Assembly (NCBI GenBank): GCA_018385315.1
Contig: JAHAZJ010000178.1
Coordinates: 1 to 44,389, forward strand
Origin: Treponema sp.
Lineage (GTDB): Bacteria; Spirochaetota; Spirochaetia; Treponematales; Treponemataceae
DNA length: 44,389 bases
Reading direction: 5' to 3'
Part shown: piece by piece, positions 9,476 to 17,740 of the stretch
Layout: every line of letters begins with the position of its first letter
Position numbering within the stretch: the stretch's first letter is position 1
Notes under the pieces: generated by a model
The model's database searches: none
Told to the model about the DNA's origin: nothing
Seen by the model: the letters and a program-made list of their open reading frames with translations, nothing else
Position numbers and translations under genes: made by a program

Positions 9476-12069
9476 TACAGAACATTTACTTTTCTTAGAG
9501 CATTGTTGATTTTTTCAGTTTCTTCTTTAGAAAAATCAACATTCTCTTCAATAAGGGTTTCAAGACTTGAGTGGGTTTCTGTTAATGCAGTTGTAAATCC
9601 TCTTGAAACCTTATACCAATAGTTTCCATTTCCATCGTTGTAAAGACAAATGAAGCCGTATTCTTTATTTTTTTGTTTAGCAATGGCTGTTCTCAAAATA
9701 ATATCCAGGGAATCTATTAGAGTTTCTTTTTCAACCGGATTGTGAATATTTACATTCATTTTACGATTCCATTTCTTTTCGGAAATTGGATTAATATCAA
9801 GATTTTTTGTTACTTTTAATATAAGTTCTAATTTTTCGCCATCCATTAAAAGACCTTTTTCTCTTGTTAGAATGCGACCTCTTAATTGTGAACAAACTTT
9901 TAATTTGTTTTCATCTTTTTCCTGATATGCGGCTAAAATAAATTGTTCAATTGGGAGTATGGCTGTTTTTTTACCTTTAATCTTTTCTGTTGCAAAAAGG
10001 AATGAGCCTAAAGATAATATGTTTTCAGCATTTTCTTCCAAAAGTTTTCTCTGCTGTTTGTCGAGTTTTGTAGCTTTTGATTTTGTTCCTGAAGCCTTTT
10101 TAGATGATTTATCTTCAAATCTTTCTGTTTTAGTTTTAAATGCTTCAACCGAATTTGTTTTACAGGCTAACAATTTTTCATATAAATCAGGATTAATTGT
10201 ATTTAAAAGATTTTTGGTTAATGGGGAAACACTCATTGCAAAAATTCTACTGGTTCTAACAATTTCACCTGCAACTAAAAATACAGGATCTTTCTTGAAC
10301 ATAACAGAACCGGGATGAATGCAAATATGATCAGCTGTAAGGGATCTGTAATTTTCTCGTCCATTCTTAATACAAACAAATTGAATCATACCTGAAGAAA
10401 TACAACATAAATAATCAGTTAACGGCCCCTTATCAGATGAAATTGGAATACCCATTTTTTCACTAACTATTTCAGTTAATTGCTGATTTATATTATCTAT
10501 TTCCGCCATTACTCTTGCATCAAGATAGTTTTTTTTGCAGAATTTTTCAGTGTTATCAGTTTGTTTATAGGCTGCATAAAGATTTAAATATGTACAAAAA
10601 TCTCCCTGCATATCTTGAAAGCGATGATGAGCTTTTCTGGCTTCCATCTCTTCATTTGGCGGCAATATGAATGGAGAATTAGTAGAAAGAAAGGCTGCGG
10701 CAATAAGTGAATAATAAAGAGAGTTTGGAAAACGCATTATTGCTTCTACAATAATTCGGCTGATTCTTGGTTCAAGAGGGAAGTAAACCATCATTTTACC
10801 AATTGAAGAAAGGGTATTATCAGAATCTAAAGCACCTAGCATATTTAAGGTATCTACAGCACCAATTATTCCTTCTTTTCCAGGACTGGCAATAAAATCA
10901 AAATCATAAAAATCAGTAATTCCAAGTTCTGCCATTCGTAATACAACTTCACTTAAATCTGTTCTATAAATTTCTTCAGTTGTATACATTTCTCGAGTTT
11001 CAAAATCATTACGGGAATAAAGTCTGTAACATGTACCTTCGTGAGTACGACCAGCTCGACCTTTTCTTTGATTACATGAAGCTTTTGAAACAGTTGATTC
11101 AATTAAACTTGAAGTAAATGTCCTTGGACTATAAAAATTTAATTTACAAAGACCAGAATCTATTACAGTTGTAATATCGCTGATTGTTACAGATGTTTCT
11201 GCAATGTTTGTTGATACAACAACCTTCTTTTTACCAGCTGGTGCCGGTTCAAATACTTTTTCCTGTTCTTCTTTTGCAAGTCGTCCATAAAGGGGAACTA
11301 TGTGAAGTTTTCTACCAAATGGCATATGATAAAGTCTGTCTACACAATCTTTAATAATTTTTTCACCAGGAAGGAATATGAGAATTCCACCATCATCATC
11401 ATTGTCTAAAACTCTATCAACTGTGTTAGCAATTTTTCTTATAATAGATTCACAACCTGTTTCTGTAGTTGTTGTGGCTCCACCTGGAATAGGATCATAA
11501 ATTACAGTTACAGGGTAAGTAATAGTATCAATAGAAACAATTGGCGCATTATTAAAGTATTCAGAGAAAACTTGTGTATTCATGGTTGCCGAAGAAACAA
11601 TTACTCTAAATTCAGGTCGTTCTTTTAATACTCGTTTAACAAGCCCTAATACAAAATCAATATTCAAACTTCTTTCGTGGGCTTCATCTATCATTAAAAC
11701 ACTGTATTTAGAAAGCCATGGGTCCAGCTTCATTTCCTGAAGAAGAATACCATCAGTCATGATTTTAATTTTTGTTTCCTGATTTGTCTGGTCTTCAAAA
11801 CGCATTTTGTAGCCAACAAGTCCAGGATATGAAGTGCCTAACTGTTTTGCAATAAATTCACTTACAGACAAGGCTGCAATTCTACGAGGTTGGGTTACAC
11901 CAATCATTCCCATATTTGCAAAGCCTGCTTCATAAAGAATTACAGGAATCTGAGTTGTTTTTCCAGAACCGGTTGGACTTTCAACAATTACAACCTGATT
12001 GTTTTCAATGCAATCAAGAATCTTTTGTTTTTGTGCATAAACTGGAAGGGATTTATAATCTATTGCCAT
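9472..12069 (-). CDS. DEAH-box ATP-dependent RNA helicase (HrpA/HrpB-like)
   Basis: Walker A ESPTGSGKTTQIP, MIDEAHERSLN, SSATMNT, QRKGRAGRTHEGTCYRLYS. Confidence 0.9.
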   Translation of the reverse strand: MAIDYKSLPVYAQKQKILDCIENNQVVIVESPTGSGKTTQIPVILYEAGFANMGMIGVTQPRRIAALSVSEFIAKQLGTSYPGLVGYKMRFEDQTNQETKIKIMTDGILLQEMKLDPWLSKYSVLMIDEAHERSLNIDFVLGLVKRVLKERPEFRVIVSSATMNTQVFSEYFNNAPIVSIDTITYPVTVIYDPIPGGATTTTETGCESIIRKIANTVDRVLDNDDDGGILIFLPGEKIIKDCVDRLYHMPFGRKLHIVPLYGRLAKEEQEKVFEPAPAGKKKVVVSTNIAETSVTISDITTVIDSGLCKLNFYSPRTFTSSLIESTVSKASCNQRKGRAGRTHEGTCYRLYSRNDFETREMYTTEEIYRTDLSEVVLRMAELGITDFYDFDFIASPGKEGIIGAVDTLNMLGALDSDNTLSSIGKMMVYFPLEPRISRIIVEAIMRFPNSLYYSLIAAAFLSTNSPFILPPNEEMEARKAHHRFQDMQGDFCTYLNLYAAYKQTDNTEKFCKKNYLDARVMAEIDNINQQLTEIVSEKMGIPISSDKGPLTDYLCCISSGMIQFVCIKNGRENYRSLTADHICIHPGSVMFKKDPVFLVAGEIVRTSRIFAMSVSPLTKNLLNTINPDLYEKLLACKTNSVEAFKTKTERFEDKSSKKASGTKSKATKLDKQQRKLLEENAENILSLGSFLFATEKIKGKKTAILPIEQFILAAYQEKDENKLKVCSQLRGRILTREKGLLMDGEKLELILKVTKNLDINPISEKKWNRKMNVNIHNPVEKETLIDSLDIILRTAIAKQKNKEYGFICLYNDGNGNYWYKVSRGFTTALTETHSSLETLIEENVDFSKEETEKINNALRKVNVLY

Positions 12070-13247
12070 TCAATAATTTCCTTTGTATATGTGTTGTTTA
12101 TTGTGATTCGTTTTTCAATGTATCTAGCCCAATTTGAAAAACCGTTATCATCCAGATAATTTATAAAATTATCATCCATTTTATGAATTATATAATTTCT
12201 TTCTGGAGTAATATATGTTGTAATAAAAATATTTTCAGATTTTACAAAAGTAATTTGGTCTGATTTTTTCTTTTTTCCAAATGTTACTTTATAAAAAAGT
12301 CCGTCTCCTGTATTATCTCTTTCGCCAATTGGATTTTCGGACTTAAAGTCTGGTTTTGTTCTTTGTCCACTAATTGTGTTTCCATTTGCATACATAATGA
12401 TTTTTGAAGAACCGGTTTCTTCATTTATTGTTATTTTTCTGTCCTTAATAATGTGTGCATGATTGGCCCAAATAATATCCACTCCTGCTTCTAAAAGAGA
12501 TTGATAAAATGCTTCCTGGGCTTCTGTTACAACTCTAGTATATTCTGGTTCGTTTGCATGCCATGATAAAATAAATAAATCACAAGGATTTTCGTCTCTA
12601 AGTTTTTTACAGAAGTCTGCAAATTCTTGTCTTTTTTTAGAACTGCTGTTTATGTAATTAATATATTGATTTGCTAACGGGCGGTTTAATATTTCTGTCA
12701 TTGGAAGAAATAAAATTTTCCAGCCATTTTTTTCAATAAGTTGGAAGGTAAAAGAGTCTGCAGAGTGTTCTTTTACGCCTGCAAAATAAATTTCGTTGCC
12801 CTTTTCTTTTTCTGATGTTTTAAGTGAATTAACAGTTTTTATAGTTTCTTTTATGCCAGATAATTCCTGGTCATTTGTGTGATTGTTACAAAGTGAAAAA
12901 ACATTAAAACCAGCATCTATTGTGGCTTGAACATAGGCTTTTGGCATGTTGAAATATGGATAATTTGAAGCAGGTTTTGTTGTATCTATTGGTGCTTCGA
13001 TATTAGCAAATGCCAGATCGCATTCTTGAACAGTATCTCGAACTCCATCCCAAATAATATCGTAATCCTTCATATTGTAATTTACATTGTGTGCCATTAC
13101 ATCACCTGCAAATAATAATGTAATTGTATTATCAATTGAAGGAGCATTAGATTGCTGTTTTTCTAAATCACTGACTGCTTTTGTTGATTGACAGGATGCG
13201 AATAAAAAAATGAGAGAAGTAATAAATAATGGATAGTGTTTTTTCAA
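12060..13247 (-). CDS. CapA-family (poly-gamma-glutamate capsule biosynthesis-like) lipoprotein
   Basis: LLFAGDVMAHNVNYN, FANIEAPIDT, SLCNNHTNDQ, WANHAHIIKDRKI motifs. Start moved from 13322 to a TTG at 13247 giving lipobox MKKHYPLFITSLIFLFASC with upstream AAGGG. Confidence 0.82.
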   Translation of the reverse strand: MKKHYPLFITSLIFLFASCQSTKAVSDLEKQQSNAPSIDNTITLLFAGDVMAHNVNYNMKDYDIIWDGVRDTVQECDLAFANIEAPIDTTKPASNYPYFNMPKAYVQATIDAGFNVFSLCNNHTNDQELSGIKETIKTVNSLKTSEKEKGNEIYFAGVKEHSADSFTFQLIEKNGWKILFLPMTEILNRPLANQYINYINSSSKKRQEFADFCKKLRDENPCDLFILSWHANEPEYTRVVTEAQEAFYQSLLEAGVDIIWANHAHIIKDRKITINEETGSSKIIMYANGNTISGQRTKPDFKSENPIGERDNTGDGLFYKVTFGKKKKSDQITFVKSENIFITTYITPERNYIIHKMDDNFINYLDDNGFSNWARYIEKRITINNTYTKEIIEWQ

Positions 13248-13296
13248 TATATAACCCTTTTTGTAATTCAAACAAACTAAAATTGATATTAAACAG

Positions 13297-13334
13297 ATTG
13301 GGAGACAGAGGTAATAATCCATCTGTCTCCCAAT
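13297..13334 (-). terminator. 13-bp perfect hairpin downstream of purA
   Basis: ATTGGGAGACAGA ... TCTGTCTCCCAAT; no strong T-tract, so termination function is tentative. Confidence 0.55.
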
Positions 13335-13351
13335 ATTAAATTAAAGAAAAA

Positions 13352-14575
13352 CTAGCGCCAAATTTTTTCACGAATGAAAGTCTGGTTTCTATCTGCACCA
13401 ACAGATACAATACCAACTTTTGTTTCAGTGAATTCTTCAATGAATTGAACATATGCTTTAGCATTTTTTGGAAGCTTTTTGTATGAAGTACAAGCTGTAA
13501 TAGCTTGTTTCCATCCTGGGAACTTTTTAAGAACAGGTTTTGCTTTATTCAAATCTGGAATTGAAGTAGGGAAGTCTGTAACGATTTTTCCATCAATATC
13601 ATAAGCTACACATGCTTCGATTTCATTCATATCATCATAAATATCAAGGTGGGTAAGAACAAGATTATCGATTGAGTTTACAAAACAAGCATAACGCAAT
13701 GCAACTAAGTCAAGATATCCACAACGACGAGGACGACCAGTTGTTACACCAAATTCATTACCTGTGTTACGAACATAATCACAAAGTTCACCTTCTGTTT
13801 CAGCATCGAATTCTGAAGGCATTGGACCATTTCCTACACGTGTTTCATATGCTTTGAATACACCGTAAATCTTATCAATTGCTTTAGGACCAATTCCTGC
13901 ACCAGAAGAAGCACCATATGAACCAGATGCTCCTGAAGATACGTATGGATATGTTCCAGAATCAATATCAAGCATTGCACCTTGAGCACCTTCAAAAAGG
14001 ATATTTTCATTTTTGAATTCATGCATTTTAGCAGCAATATTAACTCTCATAGAAATGAGCTGTTCTTTATACTGTTCAAGGAATTTTTTGTCATTATCGT
14101 CAAGGTCATTCCATTTTTCATCCCAATCCAAATCACCAACACGAATACCATCACGTTCTGATTTCATTGAGTATGTAGTACCAATACCACGACCTGTTGT
14201 ACCAATAGGACGTTTTCTAGCTGCGTCACGAGCTTTATCCATTTCGCGGTAACCTGGCAATGTAAGATGAGCACGGTCAGAAATAAATACACGACCTTCC
14301 CAATCAATACCATTGTCTTTAAGCATCTGAAGTTCCTTAAAAAGAGCTTCAGGATCAATTACCATTCCAGAACCGAGGAATACTGATTTGTTAGGATAAA
14401 GAATTCCAGATGGAACCTGATGTAGAGCATATTTTTTTCCATCTACAACAATTGTGTGACCTGCGTTTGCACCACCTGCGAAGCGTACAACGTATTTTGC
14501 ATCTTGAGCAAGGTAATCAACGATTTTACCTTTGCCTTCATCGCCCCACTGGGCACCCATAACAACAATGTTCAT
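13352..14575 (-). CDS. purA: Adenylosuccinate synthetase
   Basis: GAQWGDEGKGKIVDYLA, GGANAGHTI, RPIGTTGRGIGTTYSMK, TTGRPRRCGYLDLVALRYA. Confidence 0.98.
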   Translation of the reverse strand: MNIVVMGAQWGDEGKGKIVDYLAQDAKYVVRFAGGANAGHTIVVDGKKYALHQVPSGILYPNKSVFLGSGMVIDPEALFKELQMLKDNGIDWEGRVFISDRAHLTLPGYREMDKARDAARKRPIGTTGRGIGTTYSMKSERDGIRVGDLDWDEKWNDLDDNDKKFLEQYKEQLISMRVNIAAKMHEFKNENILFEGAQGAMLDIDSGTYPYVSSGASGSYGASSGAGIGPKAIDKIYGVFKAYETRVGNGPMPSEFDAETEGELCDYVRNTGNEFGVTTGRPRRCGYLDLVALRYACFVNSIDNLVLTHLDIYDDMNEIEACVAYDIDGKIVTDFPTSIPDLNKAKPVLKKFPGWKQAITACTSYKKLPKNAKAYVQFIEEFTETKVGIVSVGADRNQTFIREKIWR

Positions 14576-14757
14576 GGTTACTTCCTTTTTCGCTGAATCA
14601 TCGCGAAATACTAGTAAGATATTTTTAAGAGAAAGAAATTTCTCTTTGTAAAAGCAACCGCCGAATCATCGCAGTGTGTTTTTACTTAAAAAGTATATCA
14701 TAAAAGATAAATTGGGTTAATATATAAAACAAGGATATTAATTTAATTATAAAGAAT

Positions 14758-15156
14758 TTATTCTTTTAGCCATGTTTTAAGAATATTTGCAATATCCTCC
14801 GGATTATTTTTAACCATATCTTTCATTTCATTATCAGTATTATTATTTTGATTTAAATTTAATTTCAATGAAGCGGCTCTTAAAGAACTACTTTGATAAT
14901 GATTTCTTCCTTTTAAGAAAGATACTAATTCTGATAAAACAGATGTCTCTTTTACAGTCTGGCGATAATCGTGTGGATTGTATTTTCCAAGTTTTTTCAT
15001 TGCCTTTCTGATTTTGTGAAACTGCTTTCTAGATAAAGATAATTCACTCATTACCTTATAATAGGCTTCGTTATCTAATTCACCTAAAAGGATTGCAACT
15101 TTTTCATAACCAGTAAGTTTTGGTCCAGTTCCTGTCTGTTTTATTAATTCTTCCAT
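14758..15156 (-). CDS. Small protein with FliG N-terminal-like domain and FliF C-tail-like motif
   Basis: KLTGYEKVAILLGELDNEAYYKVMSELSL resembles FliG_N; last residues MVKNNPEDIANILKTWLKE resemble the FliG-binding tail of FliF. Upstream GGGAG Shine-Dalgarno. Confidence 0.6.
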   Translation of the reverse strand: MEELIKQTGTGPKLTGYEKVAILLGELDNEAYYKVMSELSLSRKQFHKIRKAMKKLGKYNPHDYRQTVKETSVLSELVSFLKGRNHYQSSSLRAASLKLNLNQNNNTDNEMKDMVKNNPEDIANILKTWLKE

Positions 15157-15191
15157 AATAAAATGCTCCCACTTATTAAAGAATAAATCAA

Positions 15192-16589
15192 TTATTTGTA
15201 GATTTCAATATTTAATAATAATGAATAGTAGGAAATATTATCAGCACAGTTATCAAGTTTCATTTTTGATTCTTCAACAAGGAGTTCCATGTTCTTTAAA
15301 TCAAGCTTAGAACAATTTCCTCTTTTATATTGCATTTGATAATCTTTATATATTTTTTCTAATGAATTATATTCTTCTGACAAATAATTATATTTTGCAG
15401 TTAATAAATCTAATTTTTGTAAATATGTATCTTTTATAGTCTGATTGTAATTATCTGATAAAGATTTTTTTTCCAAAAGAATAGATTTTTCAATTTTATA
15501 TTCTTTTTTTTGTGTAAGGTTTGCAGGAGAAAATAAGTTAGAAAAATCTAATCCCAAAGATACACTAAAGGTATGCTTGTTTTCAACATCGTATTCGCAA
15601 TCAGCACCAATGATTAATTTGGGAGCCAGATTTTGTCTTTGCAATAGATATTTGCTTTTTTGTATATTAAGCTCAATATTTTTCATGTTACTTTCATTTT
15701 TCAAAATTTCATCATAATTCCATTCTGGAAAAAGTTTAGTAAAAATCATTTCCCAAGGTTCTTCTACACATAATTCCAACCAGCTTTGCATAGCGGAAAA
15801 ATCATATTTATAATTTAATAGTTTAGAAAAATTGTTAATGCATGTATTCATTTCAATGATTATGGATTCATATTCTTCAATTGTGGCATAATATTTCTGA
15901 TTTATATCCTGAAGATTCTGAAATGTAATATTTCCTTTTGAATACATTTTTAATCCAGCCTCATGATACTCTGTATAAATGTCCTTATTCATATTTGCAA
16001 TTTTTTTCTTTTTGAATATGGTTTTATATTCTAAGAACTGGAGAAGAAAATCATTAAGCAGGATTTTATTTGTATATTTTTTGTTTTCTAATGCGTAATT
16101 GTAATTCTGCTTTGGTATATAAAAGTCTGGATTTTTTGCTCCAAAAGACAACCAGTAGGGGCAAAGACTTTGTTGAAGATACATTGAAGCTGATGCCGAT
16201 GGTTCATAATCGGGTGTATTGGCTTCCTTGCTGGAATATAGAAATTGTCCTGATATTTTAAGATTACTTCCACCTAAAAAATATTGATTAACTGCACCAG
16301 AAATTTCTGCTACGCAAGGATATTCTTTTTGAAAATTTTCGTAAGCATAAAATAAACCTCCCTCAATAGACAGGGCTGGAAGTAGAAGAGCGAGGGTAGC
16401 ATTTTTTTCTGTTTTTGCCTTTTTTTCTAATAATTCAGCTTCCTTTATGTTCAAGTTTTCTGTCATAAAAGTTTTGCATAGATTATAAAAGTTATATTCC
16501 TCAAGCTGATTATCACAGATGGATTGTGGAAATATTAAATTTGATAAAAAGATAAATAATATTGTTTGTAAAATTTTTGTTTTTTTCAT
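15192..16589 (-). CDS. TolC-family outer-membrane efflux/secretion protein
   Basis: Signal peptide, about 465 aa helical protein with paired coiled-coil regions and duplicated layout; immediately follows an HlyD-like gene with a 4-nt overlap. Confidence 0.75.
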   Translation of the reverse strand: MKKTKILQTILFIFLSNLIFPQSICDNQLEEYNFYNLCKTFMTENLNIKEAELLEKKAKTEKNATLALLLPALSIEGGLFYAYENFQKEYPCVAEISGAVNQYFLGGSNLKISGQFLYSSKEANTPDYEPSASASMYLQQSLCPYWLSFGAKNPDFYIPKQNYNYALENKKYTNKILLNDFLLQFLEYKTIFKKKKIANMNKDIYTEYHEAGLKMYSKGNITFQNLQDINQKYYATIEEYESIIIEMNTCINNFSKLLNYKYDFSAMQSWLELCVEEPWEMIFTKLFPEWNYDEILKNESNMKNIELNIQKSKYLLQRQNLAPKLIIGADCEYDVENKHTFSVSLGLDFSNLFSPANLTQKKEYKIEKSILLEKKSLSDNYNQTIKDTYLQKLDLLTAKYNYLSEEYNSLEKIYKDYQMQYKRGNCSKLDLKNMELLVEESKMKLDNCADNISYYSLLLNIEIYK

Positions 16590-17740
16590 AATGAAAATCC
16601 TAATTTTCTAAAAATGTAAGATGCAAGTGTTACTTTTTCTAGTATAATTCTTGCATCCACTTCAATTCCTGATCTTAATGGGTAAGATTTTCCATTTTTG
16701 TTCTGGAAACTGGTTTTATTTATATCTGAATAAACACAATAAAGAAGCGAATTATTTGTTTTGCGAATATCAGGATCAATAGATTGAATTTTTCCTTCAG
16801 CACCTTTATATTCAAAGAAGGGAAAGGCACTTAATCGATAATTCACATTCATTCCTTCAGAAATTTCTCCAATGTCTTTAGTAGGAACATACATTTCAAT
16901 TTTAAAATCTTTATTATCATTTGGAATAATTTTTAACACATGCTGATTTGCAAAAATGTAGTCTCCAACATTAAGAGAAGATTCTTCCTGAATAATTCCT
17001 GAAACAGGAGCTTTTATTTCCAGATAAGCGTTGTTTGCTTCAATCTGTTCCAATTCTTTTTTTAGATTATTGATTTTTACAGTAAGATTTTTTTCATCTT
17101 CCAAAGCCTTTGTTTTATTTTCAACAAGAAATTTTTCCAGCTGCTGTGTGTATAAAGAATATTGTAATTGGCATTCTTTTAGTGTTTTTTTATTTTGCAA
17201 TGATGCTGGTAAACTTTTCTGAAAATCATACTGTTGTTTATAAAGATTAATCTGATTTTCTAACAGACTTTTATTTTCTAAAAAACTCTGAATCTTACTA
17301 TTTATGTATATATCTTCCGAAACAGTATTTGGCATTTCGTTATACATTACAGCTAGCATTGCTTTTGTGCACAATAATTCCTTTTCCAGGTTGTTAATAT
17401 CTTCCCTATACATTGCTACAGAGGCTTTATATTGACTGTCATCAATCGTATATAGTAAATCTCCTTTTTTTACAGATTGATTTTTTTCATAACAAATTGA
17501 TGTTATTTTTCCAGCAATTACATTGTTAATTTCTGATGTATTATTAGCCGGCCTGACAATTCCCTGAACTTTTATAACGTTATTAATCTTAAAGCAGAAT
17601 AATGAAATAAACAGAAAACAAAAAAATGCTGATATAGTAATTAGTGTAGCATTCATTTCCTTTGGTGTTTTTAATTCCAACAATTCTCTTGAATAGAGCA
17701 TCATGTGGGAATGTTCTAGTACTGTTAAATTATTTTTCAT
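16586..17740 (-). CDS. HlyD-family membrane fusion (periplasmic adaptor) protein
   Basis: Single N-terminal TM, split lipoyl halves (NVIAGKITSICYEKNQSVKKGDLLYTIDD ... LEIKAPVSGIIQEESSLNVGDYI), long coiled coil between. Confidence 0.9.
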   Translation of the reverse strand: MKNNLTVLEHSHMMLYSRELLELKTPKEMNATLITISAFFCFLFISLFCFKINNVIKVQGIVRPANNTSEINNVIAGKITSICYEKNQSVKKGDLLYTIDDSQYKASVAMYREDINNLEKELLCTKAMLAVMYNEMPNTVSEDIYINSKIQSFLENKSLLENQINLYKQQYDFQKSLPASLQNKKTLKECQLQYSLYTQQLEKFLVENKTKALEDEKNLTVKINNLKKELEQIEANNAYLEIKAPVSGIIQEESSLNVGDYIFANQHVLKIIPNDNKDFKIEMYVPTKDIGEISEGMNVNYRLSAFPFFEYKGAEGKIQSIDPDIRKTNNSLLYCVYSDINKTSFQNKNGKSYPLRSGIEVDARIILEKVTLASYIFRKLGFSL

